Shown in pieces: positions 20,501-30,250 of a stretch of DNA of 64,000 nt. How positions within the stretch are numbered: the stretch's first letter is position 1; each line of letters begins with the position of its first letter. Origin of the DNA: Cytospora piceicola (Eukaryota; Ascomycota; Sordariomycetes; Diaporthales; Cytosporaceae); the NCBI GenBank assembly GCA_023375675.1, contig JALQBC010000006.1:930001-994000 (forward strand), read 5' to 3'. A program made the position numbers and the translations under genes. Below the pieces are notes generated by a model. That model searched no databases, was not told the DNA's origin, and worked only from the letters and a program-made list of their open reading frames with translations.

Positions 20501-22077
20501 GGCCCCACGACTGCCAGCTTCTGCCCATATGCAGAGGATCTCGAGGGCTCTGGCGGCGATTGCGCCGGGGCTGCCGCGAGCTCTACCGGCGCCTTGCGAC
20601 TCTCGACCGGCTGGTCTTCGTTTCGACCGCTTGGCGGTGATGGGTAAACGTTCTGTCGAACTGGGACAGAATCCAAAGCATGGATTGCAGTCGGCTGCGT
20701 AGCGATGGGTGCTGGTGCTTCAAGTTCGGCGTCAGACTCGGACTCTTCCCTTACCATGGATGGTTTCCGCTGCAGACCTGGTGGGGATCGAGGCGCAGGC
20801 ACAAGTTCTGGTGCATTCGAAGCAGGTGACAAAGATAATTCTGAATGCTGAACCGGGTAAGTCTCTGGTTCTGACTCCGGTTCTTCCATAATCGAGTGTT
20901 GATATTGCTCCTCGGGCTCCGGGGTGATAGGCTGCCTCTCCTCCACACGATGTGACCGCATGGAATTCGCTGCTGCCAGCTGCGCTTCGTTGAGGACCCC
21001 GTAATCAACGGCCGTACCATGAGCCCTAGCCACAGTGCCCTTAGCCAAGTGTGAGCCGGCTCGTGCTGGCGACTGCTTCTTCTTCTTCGGCCTTGCCTGA
21101 GAAGCAGCGTGGATCTGATAGTCCAGCGCTAGCAACTCTGCCCTTGGAACCATCCTCCTAGAATTCGCATCATAGACCAAGCTTGTATCTGCTGGGGCGA
21201 CCGATGACGATCGCGTGTGCCTCGTCGAACCTCCCCTTTTGGGCGACGTGGTCGAGGACCTCTTCCTCTGGCTTGTCTGTTGTGCTGGCGGTGGCGTATA
21301 AGATGATCCCTCAGGCCTGGTGAACGACGGGCTCGAGGGTGCCGGTGAAGAAAGCCGTATGCGTGCGGGATATGAGAAATTGACCGAGGATCCGCCGCTT
21401 TCAGGCCTATCCGCATCGTCATGCGCGCCGGTTCTCTGCGTCGGCGATGCTGGTGAGGCCGACATGATAGCATCCGAGGTCCTAACATTCGACATGTCTC
21501 CCTGCTTTGCGGCGCCAAAATAAGGCCCAGCCTTGTCCTTCGACTTCTGCGACGCCGTCCTCACAGGCGTCGACACTATGCCCAAGCTCTGAGGCCTCCC
21601 GCCCTGCCTTTTCGCCGCTTCCATGTTGACACTGGCCGGGATAGCCGGGACCGGTGGCGGTGGTTCGTCGGAGAGATATGAGTTCCTTGGCATTCCACCA
21701 CTGCTCAGCGATCTTTGGTGGCCCGGACCGGGTGATGGCGACCGGAACGACCTCTCTGTCATAGACCCGGAACTTGACTGCCTCCTAAGGTGGCCGGGTC
21801 TGCCGCGTGTGTCGGGCGTACTCCAACCTCCAGACGACGACTGCGACGAGCTCCTCCGTTGTGTCCGTTTCGTTTGTACTTTTGCGACGTTGATGGGGGT
21901 GGTGGGTCGGGCCCTGAGGGCGGCGGCGGCGGCGGCGGCGCTCAGAGAAGCGGTGCTTGACGAGCGGCGGTGGAAGGCTGATGCAGCCGCTGTTGCTGCG
22001 TTCGGGTTCGCGGTCGAGGCATTGAGAGGCTGCTCGCGACGGAAGCGAGGCGAGTTAGCTTGACTGTCGATCATCAT
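17563..22077 (-). CDS. Large disordered Ser/Pro-rich protein with repeated MRKTLR-like motif
   Basis: An uninterrupted frame of 1504 residues starting at the first of two adjacent ATGs. No folded domain is recognised. Visible features are a poly-Ala stretch near residue 50, many SP and RRSSS patches typical of phosphorylation-rich proteins, SPRKSAL and KSVRVSFDD near residue 590-610 (an RVxF-like site), and a Lys-rich segment DPKPKRKKSLERRTAEKRA near 1030. Between about residues 1070 and 1310 a short motif recurs six times (MKSSLRA, MRKTMRG, MRKSLRS, FRKTLRA, MRTTLRG, IAKTMRG). A run of seven Asp near 1450 precedes a basic C terminus, KKKKKFGALRKLFGLYD, which could be an amphipathic membrane- or partner-binding helix. 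The length and coherent composition over 4.5 kb make this a real gene. It is probably a fungal-specific scaffold; its function is not known to me. Confidence 0.8.
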   Translation of the reverse strand: MMIDSQANSPRFRREQPLNASTANPNAATAAASAFHRRSSSTASLSAAAAAAALRARPTTPINVAKVQTKRTQRRSSSQSSSGGWSTPDTRGRPGHLRRQSSSGSMTERSFRSPSPGPGHQRSLSSGGMPRNSYLSDEPPPPVPAIPASVNMEAAKRQGGRPQSLGIVSTPVRTASQKSKDKAGPYFGAAKQGDMSNVRTSDAIMSASPASPTQRTGAHDDADRPESGGSSVNFSYPARIRLSSPAPSSPSFTRPEGSSYTPPPAQQTSQRKRSSTTSPKRGGSTRHTRSSSVAPADTSLVYDANSRRMVPRAELLALDYQIHAASQARPKKKKQSPARAGSHLAKGTVARAHGTAVDYGVLNEAQLAAANSMRSHRVEERQPITPEPEEQYQHSIMEEPESEPETYPVQHSELSLSPASNAPELVPAPRSPPGLQRKPSMVREESESDAELEAPAPIATQPTAIHALDSVPVRQNVYPSPPSGRNEDQPVESRKAPVELAAAPAQSPPEPSRSSAYGQKLAVVGPTDTRTQRRESIGHSVSPGRTARFAAVQDNLTVRHEPPPRSSSPRKSALKQQSPSRGASPTGMSEGSDVGAASPESVTPTRRKSVRVSFDDANTVVVGEAVGRVETNSPVPASPQVAGRRPWYSKVGLGKKKETNQLDDDEIMKPRPELPTFGSIRGRKSPPLATEERPLIPIAGQSNDHALGEMLQEQEPRNEANTSKFREPLPPVVTSLEGNGYDSEADSLDSEAALMADTPRLVSEDSRASQAPTLIAELSTPPNGSADAQVASAQVAVDIKDFAEEPSPTMRNLQAGEVPTIAIIQPSPRPSEMRSEQSSYIHFPGEYPETETDTDLDDANSPNSRPPSTDASAPTRHVTFEPVVQKEDAKPTTKTPSTVLATQPAISEPTDESDGGSVYSDAYEDLAEVEGDGFQSMDAIVESHLDTSPPKSMFARPESVTPTPMVNSSERAAVVLATEQHTGKPVGDWEAAKAYWRGLTADRKAQLEVDAAEEAGAEGDLEEVNLDPKPKRKKSLERRTAEKRAIEQQRVTADPQRTYMIKPGTKADQHHPVMKSSLRAQSVPAQQAAGSHMRKTMRGAGPRPAETGGGMRKSLRSESLEPAKLRRRPISYQPSLGTTTEVAGTNRHARSMSMGQDLSSIRQPRLRRRGSDDSTSSFKRARATSQGVGFRKTLRADTNSMDEPRSPQSSRFSVRSMSPPVSTSGRMRTTLRGDTETQRRASQDSGMGYLRFPGPFGGQKAKSNKKASRFGDDSSGDDDDDVPHRFASRFGDSSDEDVAPQTLPRMTIAKTMRGGRPARNAPSPPLPEEEELSDGDDVGGDESPQPGGPASGGFLPETQTEPTVQDGKATPRRGFMSAVLRRNKKRGGGGGISRREPSESAARRDTNLERSAEEINAIRANGGKPRLQKRTNSTPAGGSNWPLPGDEAEGASDDDDDDVEQVGGDDGHFGDDETVETNSVEPEVAGEKKKKKFGALRKLFGLYD

Positions 22078-23206
22078 AGTGTAGTAGTAGTAGCAAAGAA
22101 AATGTGGGAGAGGCCAGGGTTTTGTGTGAGAGCATGATCCAGCTGCCTAATTGGGAAGCAAGCACGTTTCACGATGAATTCCAACGAAGCGACATAAGGG
22201 CGCTATGGACATGCGGGAATGTACACAACATATACTATGTATGGAACAGAGCGTTGTCCATGACAGCGGAGCTAACGGGCAAGCTAAGTGGAGGAATGTT
22301 GCGAAGTTTGCGACAAAGAAGAGATGGCGACGATGACGACGTACCGGAATAGGCGGACGGCGTCTCCTAGACCCAAACATTGGTGTGGAATAAGTCAGGA
22401 CTACCGGGTGGTAGTGTTCATTGCTGGATCTAAGAACTGAGGTGAGAAGTGGGAAAAGGCTAGGAACTAGGATATGAAAGGTAATTGGTTGTAAATATTG
22501 TAGATGTTGTAAATGTTGCAGATATTGCAAATATAGATAAGTCAGTCAGTTAAGAGTCAAGGTTGTTATGTTATTACTGTATGCATAGATATAAATGAAT
22601 ATGAAGGGGAAAGAGGAAGGTGAAGATTCTCGCAAAGGCCGCGGAGCATTTTACTTGGGAGAAGATCCTTGGATGGGCTGAGATGGAGAAAGAAGAGCAG
22701 TCAGGCAGTCAGGATGTCAGGTAGTTGATCCATGGATGACGATGGCCCTCCTGCATGGTACTGTAAGTGCTGTCTGTTCACCCCTGTCTGCCTGGCCCTG
22801 CTGACCCTGGTTCTCGTCCACTGCAGGCCACCAGGGCCACCTACGCTAGAGCCGTTTCGGCTTCTGGGCTACCCAGCGTGGTCGCCAAGCCTCTGACACC
22901 GCCTGCGGTACGTACCTACCACCTAAAAGAGTACATCTACCCTAGGTAGGTACTTAAGTACCTAGTCTAGGTGCCTCTATAAAGACTGTGGCTTGTCTCT
23001 GTATGGCGTTTCTTTTAATTGCCTGTATTACCACTGCTGTGCTGTTGTCTATCACAACAAACGACAACGACGTCGACGACATAAGCGACGTCACGTCCTG
23101 GTGATACACCTCGACCGAGTCGCTTACTCGAGTCACGATGCCTTCCCTTTTCCAACTCCGGCTCCCTACTTTCCACGTCCATTTCTCACTTCCTCCCAAA
23201 CACCAC
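22078..23206. other. Intergenic with imperfect 12-mer repeat and palindrome cluster
   Basis: Includes the promoter of the 1504-residue gene. An imperfect repeat of GTTGTAAATATT type lies at 22487-22536 and a TACCTAGGTA cluster at 22908-22975. A TATAAAG box-like element at 22979-22985 precedes the small interrupted frame at 23207. No other coding sequence is supported. Confidence 0.45.
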
Positions 23207-23563
23207 ATGATGGATAACGCCCCCATTACCGTTTCCGAGCAGGAGCTCCTCACTGCTCTCGTCGAGCGGTCACTTCCCTCCCCCGATAAGCCGCAGGCCC
23301 CTTGGGAGGAGGTCTCGGCTATGAGGAAGACGCTGGACTGCTCGCCTGAGAATAACCAAATCATCAGCATCGACTGCAAGGTGCTAAAATCCTCGCGTCT
23401 GCTACTACCGAGGGCACCGGGCTCGTCGACGGCAGTATCGACCGCCGACACCGCCTAAACCGCTTTCTTCACTGCCGTTGCCTTGGTCGCTATGGTTGCC
23501 GGTGCCGCGCTGCTCATCATGTGGTTCACGGGTGGTCGTGAGGTCCTCATGAAGTGTTTCTAA
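23207..23563 (+). pseudogene. Small protein with predicted membrane helix, interrupted by in-frame TAA
   Basis: From the ATG at 23207 (or 23138 upstream in the same frame) the frame reads MMDNAPITVSEQELLTALVE and on for 83 codons to TAA at 23456-23458. The same frame then continues for 34 codons to TAA at 23561-23563 and encodes AFFTAVALVAMVAGAALLIM, then WFTGGREVLMKCF, a textbook single membrane helix with a short charged tail. Finding this right after the stop, in the same frame, suggests one gene of about 118 residues broken by a nonsense codon. TAA differs from CAA (Gln) by one C-to-T change. No acceptable intron that skips the stop was found, because no AG follows within the helix-coding part. 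A TATA-like box lies about 225 bp upstream. No family is recognised. Confidence 0.4.
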
Positions 23564-25366
23564 CTTGATCGCTCTCCGCTGTAATGCGAAACAATCCGAT
23601 ACGCACGCTCGCACGCTTTCTCTTAGAGGCCGCTGTGAGGCCCCTACGGGGATTTGATCAAGCAAACTGACAGCTACCTAGGTAGGTAGATGCGCTTTTG
23701 CTGGCATAGTCTGTTTTATTTCCAACTTACCCTCGTCGAAGCAACAAGCTCAACGCATAACCTTCCTACTCTTCCTCCGGCACTATATACATGGCAAGAC
23801 AAGACTATGAAGTGCACACATGATAGTAGGGATCGGTGGTTTGGCTCGGGAGATGAGATATACCATCTATAGGCGGCCGGCTGGAAGACAAATCCCACTA
23901 TTACATGAGTCCCTGCTCTATTATGAGCCAAAACCTGCCCAAAATGGGATTGATCGGCTCCCAGTTGACAAGAGACAGGGAACCCCATGACGCCGTCAGT
24001 GCATTGTGACGCGACCCAGGGATTTGGACTCGTCTGTTTCGTCGATCCCCCTCGAGGCCATCAAGGGCGATCCAGGTTCTGTCGAATCGTCCCATCGAGG
24101 CCCGAGTCTCAAATCAGGAAGTTTTCAATGTCAGAGCATTTTCCAACCTACCAACGGAGCGGGGGACAGACAAGCAGCTGAGCATGTCTCTGTTCCCGTA
24201 GATACTATGCAAGGAGTATAACGGATGGGTCTATATCTTGCTTGGTCACTGGTGTGTCCTCGAAATGGTCGATAATGTGAGACATTCAACCGTAGCATGT
24301 CTTGTCGTCAGAAATCTAGTTTTCATGCGAAGCATCTCACAGTCATCTCACTAACTGGCAAGGGTAAGACCCGGGCAGCCCGGGGAGCCCGTACCACCAC
24401 CACCACATGGGCTTCCAAGGTTGTCGGCAGAATGGTGGACCTGTACACGATACTAATATCCGCTACGGCTGATGAGCTCTCTCGCATTTGCAATACAATC
24501 AGAACTCAATGGTCTGGCGCTACCGTTATCAAAATGTTCGGGAGGGTGATCTCGTCATCAAAAAAGTTTGAGCTGTACTATTACTTCTGATTTGGAACGG
24601 CACATACGTCACTGCTTACCATCTAGATTCTAGACCTTCTCATGCTTCGTCCATGTGTTTATGTAATCTGCACTACCTCAAGGTACGTACTGTGTATACG
24701 GTCAGGTAGCCCAACGACAACCTTGGAATCCAAAACCTCTCACTTGGAAGAGACAAACGATAGAGGCTTAACACTGGATAGTCACCGTTGACCCAGATAT
24801 AGTCCATCATCCAGTCATCATCGTACAGTCGTTGGTTCCCACAGATCCTTGCTTTTCTCGCCTGACGTGAACTTTTATCATCGGGAGGCTTTGTTTGTAC
24901 CATGCCATCGACAGCTCAGAAGCGAGGCCTTATGCCCGGAACGCACCGGAGTGGGTAGGACAGTGACAGTGACAGTCACTACCAGAGATATCGCTCCATT
25001 CCTCACATCGCTCTCGATAAACCGTGCACATCGACTTCCATGGGTTTCTTTGATACGGTGTCTTTCGCCGTCCCAATTCCTCCGGCATCTCTTGTATATG
25101 CCAATGTCTTTTGGCCATCACTGCGCCCCTTTTGTGCCATTTCATCTAATAGTATTCTTCGTCGGGGGCATCCGGGCATCAGGGCTATCCTTCACGAAGA
25201 AGATTGCGCTCCTCGAGATAGACCAGCGGGCGAAATGCGCCTTGTTGACAATTTTGTATTTTATGTTGTGCTGTACAGTATAGGGAAGGGGTGGGGGGGG
25301 GGTATTCGATATCCATAAGGACTGTGAAATCGCAACGCTTTCGGAAAGTGACATTGTTTCCAACCA
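23564..25366. other. Intergenic, 1.8 kb
   Basis: No coding region, RNA gene or clear repeat is supported. A TACCTAGGTAGGTA element lies at 23675-23688, a CAGTGA repeat at 24960-24978 and a run of eight or nine G near 25292-25301. The right end is the 3' flank of the minus-strand gene ending at 25367. Confidence 0.45.
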
Positions 25367-27426
25367 TCAATTCGACATATCAGACCCCGATGTATTCGAA
25401 GCCTCCCCGCCTCGCAACCGCTCTCGAACGGCATTGATGGCAGGTCGTAGGCTTGTGGCCAACTCTTCGAACCGAGCACGGGAGATGCCTTGAGCCTCCA
25501 ACTGGCGGGCCATGGCAGAAACGGATGCGGTGTCCTACCCTCTGCTCCGTCCTGCCTCGAGCTGGACAGCCTCGGCTCTTGTTCCACCTGTGCCTGTTCC
25601 ACCGGGATTATGCCGCGCTACGCCAGACTGGGTCTTGCGCACCGCTTCGAAGTCGACAGGTGGCTGGTTGGAATCAATTTCGTAGTTTCCCTCGCCCTCG
25701 CCCTCGCCCTCGCCCTCGCCCTCTCCATCTCCATCTCCCTCTCCCTCTCCCTCTCCCTCGTATTCGTCCTCGTCAAACACGTCACTCTGTGTGTCTTGGC
25801 TGTGTGTATTGTTCATCGGCGGCGCCTGAGGTGCGTCGTTCGCATGGTTATGGACACTGGCGTGGTTATTGGCATTGTTCTTGGATGGCGCCTTGCCCTT
25901 CTTTCCCTTGCGACTTCTCGCCTTGGCTTTCTCCCACACCCGACGTCGCTCCTCCTCTTGCTGTCGAAGTTTGCGGTCCTTGATCTCGTACTGTCGAATC
26001 AGAGCCACAGGCGGGTAGCCAAAAATGCGTTCATATTCACAGAACTCGCAGATCCATTGGTCCTCTGGTTTTTGCGGGTTGACAAAGTTCTGCCTCGCAG
26101 TCTCCTCGCGCCGCTTCCTCGCCTGGATGTGCAGGTCTCTCGCTGCACGGCGCCGGTTCTTCCGCTCAGAAGTCGCAGATGGTGGTGCTTCGCCTCGCAG
26201 GCTGCGGTCTGAAGCTGGTCCGTTTCTGCCAGGAGCACTTGGTCCTGTCGAAGACTGATAGGCTTGAGTGGCTCGCGAGTGCGTGTAATTTCCGGCTGCG
26301 CCTTGGGCGTAGTCCATCGAGGCCGGAGCGGACATCCTGGGGTCGGACCCTGGCCACGCTAGTGATCCAGGGACTTGGGAGTCACAGGTGAAGGTAAACT
26401 GTGTTGTTGCTGGAGTAGCCTTTTGTTGCTGGAGAAGGCTCGTGTTTTCCTGACCTTCTAGAGCCGGGAGTTTTTCTGCGTTGGCAATCGCGTTAGAAAT
26501 AATGCCGGTGCTTTGCGCTTAAATACAAATACAAGGTCAGTTTGATTTCAATAGGCAAGCCAAGCGACTCGTCTCTCCGAGAAGTGACGAAGACCCCTAC
26601 CAAGAAGAAAACAGAAACCTGCAAGGAAGAACTAACCTTGTGGTGACCAAGGGGACGGTCGACTCTTAGGACTCCGTCCCGACCAATTGCCGCTGACATC
26701 CGAAAGAGTCTGCAAAGGGCTCCTACCATTTCTTGCCCTCCCGAATCGGCCTCGACCAGGTCCAGAGATGTTTTGCCCAGAAGATACGAAGTTGCCTGTG
26801 CCATAGTATGGCGCAGTGATCGAGCCACCATTCTCGCCAGATCTCTCTGGGATGACCGCCACACCTCCAGCTACAGAGTGGGCGTCGTTCAGTCCATGGT
26901 CGCTCAGTCCGTGTGCACCGTTCATCTCTCCTGCAGTAGGAATCTTCCTCTTTTTCTTATTGTTGGTATTTTCGAAAGAGTCGTATCCGTCCGCTGAGGA
27001 GGCTGCTGATGGTGGCGGCTGCTGCTGCTGTTGACCTTGTCCTGGAATGTCTGGCTTTTGCAGCAAACGGGGCGGGCGACCGAGAGACTCTGTGGGCGGC
27101 CGAGCCACGACGGCCCTCCTAACGTTCACCTCGTCCAGGTCGCCCTCCGCACCAAGATCATGCCTGCGGGGTGTATGGCGGCCCGATACATTCGATTGTG
27201 TATCCCGAGTAGCAGAGCTTGACTCTTCCTCCAGTAAACCTCCCTTCAGGTTACACGGGTAAGAGAACAGCGCAGGTGTCGACTGAGGGGCGGGTGGGTA
27301 TTTGATCGAACCAGCAACTTCGGGCGATAGACGCTCACGAAGCCGACGCTTCGGCAGCGGTCGAATGGGGCGGTCGGGACGTTCGCTGTGGTAGATAGGA
27401 GTGGAAGGCATAGTATCCGAAGCCAT
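25367..27426 (-). CDS. Conserved fungal protein with WICEFCEYE CxxC block, three exons
   Basis: Proposed exons are 27426-26637, 26475-25568 and 25501-25367, 610 residues. The 161-bp first intron (donor GTTAGT, acceptor ACGCAG) is well supported by phase. The second is provisional: an in-frame TAG at 25535-25537 must be removed, and the coding frame resumes as MARQLEAQGISRARFEELA to TGA at 25367. The N terminus MASDTMPSTPIYHSERPD leads into RPLPKRRLRERLSPEV and a proline-rich segment, then long disorder with an LDEVNVRRAVVARPP patch. Exon 2 holds WICEFCEYERIFGYPP (one CxxC) and an extended charged helix, IRQYEIKDRKLRQQEEERRR, ending in RKGKKGKAP, then a Glu-Gly repeat. The block is familiar from uncharacterised Pezizomycotina proteins; a nucleic-acid or chromatin role is only a guess. 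The open frame extends upstream to an ATG at 27654 through a hydrophobic stretch that more likely belongs to a 5' leader intron. Confidence 0.75.
25689..25765. repeat. Hexanucleotide repeat encoding Glu-Gly run
   Basis: CTCGCC and CTCTCC units, with two CATCTC interruptions, encode an EGEGEG/DGDG run on the minus strand near the C terminus of the CxxC-block protein. The array is in frame and is likely to vary in length between strains. Confidence 0.85.
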
Positions 27427-28114
27427 CTTGTTATTGTAGCCTGTTCGACAGGAACCACAACCCCACAGCGTTAGCACAGTGTACAATCCTGAGAACAGGC
27501 AGATGACGATGAAGATAAAAAGGCAGATGTTTTCGAAGAACGTAATAATCCGAGGCTGCTGTCCCTCCAAAGGCCTTGCTCTGACAGCTTTGCAACTTGG
27601 ACCATCCATCAGATGCCCGATGTTCATTCCGTCGCCCTGGGAGGTTGCCATCATGGCGCCGAAGGGGTAGAGGAAGGTGGAGGTGATGTTGACAGAGGCT
27701 GGGAAAGCGCAAAATCGAGAGGAGGGTCAAAGCCCAGGAGTCAGAGCCCAACAAGAGACGGGTAGGGAAAGAGCAAGGCAACCGATGTACTGACCTACTT
27801 TGGTGTTGTAGTAGCCTGGAAATGGAAAGCTCCAGCTTCTGTACCAAGCAAACCGCGAGGTCCAGCTAGGGACAGTTCCAGGGAAGCCTTCTCGTTGCTC
27901 CTTGATTCAACGTATTGGACAAGTTAAGGCACGGCAATGTATAGGAAGTCCCAAGGGTTGTCGTAGTATCATCGACAGCTCGCCGGCGATTGAGCAAGTA
28001 TGGTCGGCACCTAGCCTGCCAAAGAGTCTAATCAGACACCAATCATCAAGACGATAAATAGAAGTATTCTCCAGGATTCTTGATCAAGTCTTCTTCAGCT
28101 GCCTAGCATAGCTG

Positions 28115-28133
28115 AAGAGAGAGAGAGAGAGAG
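28115..28133. repeat. (GA)n microsatellite
   Basis: Nine GA dinucleotides in a row. Confidence 0.8.
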
Positions 28134-28555
28134 GGCGCAAAGGGCGAGCCCCAATGACAGCTCTCCACTTTCGCCATGCTATCATTATTCAGAGAAACCC
28201 CGCGGCGGAGTCATCACGAACCGAGGCGTGACGACGGACGAGGGGTCGTCCCGTAGATGAGAAATACATGGAAGGGGAGGTAAGAAGGGAATGGGAAGGC
28301 AAGGCAAGGTGTTGGGTGCCATAGGTATAGGTATAGGACCAGTGAGTAGTAAGTAGACATAAAGGAAAGCATCAACATGGAGATGCAACCCACCTAAGGT
28401 TGAGGCCCGATCCTGAAGTCGAATCGGGGGGGTCGCTCTTTCGGCAGAGCCCACTGCCGCTTGTCAGGACGGGGGGTAAAGCGAAGATGACAGACGGACA
28501 GACAAGGCAGACAAAGCTGAAGCGTGCTGCAACGATGGAAGCAGCAAGGCTAGAG

Positions 28556-28620
28556 AATGGCAATGGCAATGGCAAGTGCAAGTGCAAGTGCAAGTGCAAG
28601 CAAGTGCAATGGCAAATGCA
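28556..28620. repeat. Hexamer repeats AATGGC and AAGTGC
   Basis: Three AATGGC units pass into five AAGTGC units, then back to AATGGC. The transition suggests one array diverging by point change. Confidence 0.8.
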
Positions 28621-29100
28621 AAGCGAAAGAGGATGATGCAACAGAAACGAAGGAACCTGGCTGACAGACTTGGGCAGCGTCGAAGCTCTTCAGAGGTTGT
28701 GATTTGATTGACTGCCCGGCTTTGACTTGTGATGGTGGCTCTCCAATAGATTGGTAGTCTACGGCACGGAAAACGGATCAACGAACGGAGCAATGCAATC
28801 TGTACGGAATAATAATGGGGCAGTAGGGGTAGGGGGACCAGTTGACACAAGCTGACAAGGCAGGCGGCAGTAACTGTAAGCAATCGCTGTAACTGTGGGT
28901 GGTAGACATGCAGACATGACGAGGGGGAGTTACATAAGCCGACCGTTTTCTTGGCTAGCTCGGCTGGCTGCTTGGGCTGCCAGGCTGCTTGACTGTTTGG
29001 GAGCCCCTTGTCTTCTCCCCTCTCAGGCAGTCAGGGCACCAGTTGGGCAGTCCTTTTTTTTTTTTGCCCATCGTCTCGGCCACCGGACTGCTGACTTTCC

Positions 29101-29172
29101 AGTGTCAGTGTCAGTAGTGTTAGTGTCAGTGTCAGTGTCGGAAAGAGAGTCCATTATTATTATTATTATTAT
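29101..29172. repeat. GTCAGT repeat followed by (ATT)n
   Basis: GTCAGT/GTTAGT units occupy about 29101-29140, and seven ATT triplets follow at 29152-29172. Confidence 0.8.
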
Positions 29173-30250
29173 CCTCCTCCTCACCTCATCAGGCTCATCT
29201 TTTCCCGAAGACACTTTCGGTCTCCTCAACCTCTGGAAAACCAACAACCAACAAACTCACCAGACAGAGAGCTTCATGCGCCGACGACAAAACACATCAA
29301 TTCAGCCAATACCCCTCCATGAGACTATCAGCTATTTATCAACCGCAATGTCTCCCACATTCGAGGACCATTCGGGACCATCTTGGGCGACTGACTGACA
29401 TGTACCTCCGTACCCTGTGCCGGTAACCTCCAGGGCTCCAGGCTTGGAACAGCTGCCACCGTCACAGTTGTTAAATGGGTACCTTGGTTCCACGCCCTAA
29501 CCCCACCACTTTCGAAGTTGCGCTTAGCACCGCACCACTTCTCCAATGGAGACATGAAGAAGGTCTCCACCATACAGACCTACCTAGGTACCTACGTACC
29601 CAGGTAGGTAGTAAACGGCCATTGGTACCTTTGTACCTACATGCCTAGTGTGGGTACCTAGCTGGGTACCTAGCTGGGTACGTAGGTACCTCCGGCACAT
29701 TGACTTTGACCCCGATGGGGGAAGCTGCTCTGCTCAGTGTTGCGCTGCGCTGCGCTTTTGCATTCACGCTGTGAGCAGCATTATTGGCATTGGATTTCAG
29801 TTTGGCTGGATTTTCCCACTCGTTCCTCTTCCACTCTACGCCAAAGCGCCCTACACACTACAACTCTGCCTCTACTCCTCCTCCTACTTGTCTCTTCAAC
29901 AAATCTGAATGGTCGACTAATCTGTTCGCCCTTCTGCTCGAGCAGCAAACGTCCTTCGTCTCCGTCCTCATCTCTCCTTCCGTCTGTCTGTCGACCAGAT
30001 TTCGAGTTCCTCAACCCGTCAACCTCGACCTACCTATTTTATCCTCCCTCCCACCTCCTACTTCGACAATCCCGTCACCCTTCTCGCCCTTGCCAAGTCT
30101 CTCGGCGAAACACCCCTCCTCCGACCACATAGACACTGCAAATAGTCTTTCCTCGGAGAGACCAAGTGCAGTTTCTAGCGCGTCGCATCATTCTCTCCTC
30201 TCCCTCCTCCACCCCGCCCCTCTCCCCTCACACAGCCCTCGTGGCAAGCA

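Larger units (their letters stand above)
27427..30250. other. Intergenic between divergent genes, 2.8 kb
   Basis: Shared upstream region of the CxxC-block gene (-) and the PHD gene (+). 27427-27860 probably holds 5' leader sequence with at least one intron: a pyrimidine-rich stretch followed by the acceptor CGAACAG lies 15 bp before the ATG at 27426. Further right are a GA dinucleotide run, hexamer repeats, a GTCAGT repeat, an ATT run and a palindrome cluster at 29578-29695. A long CT-rich tract (29850-30230) leads into the PHD gene. No other gene is supported. Confidence 0.5.
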
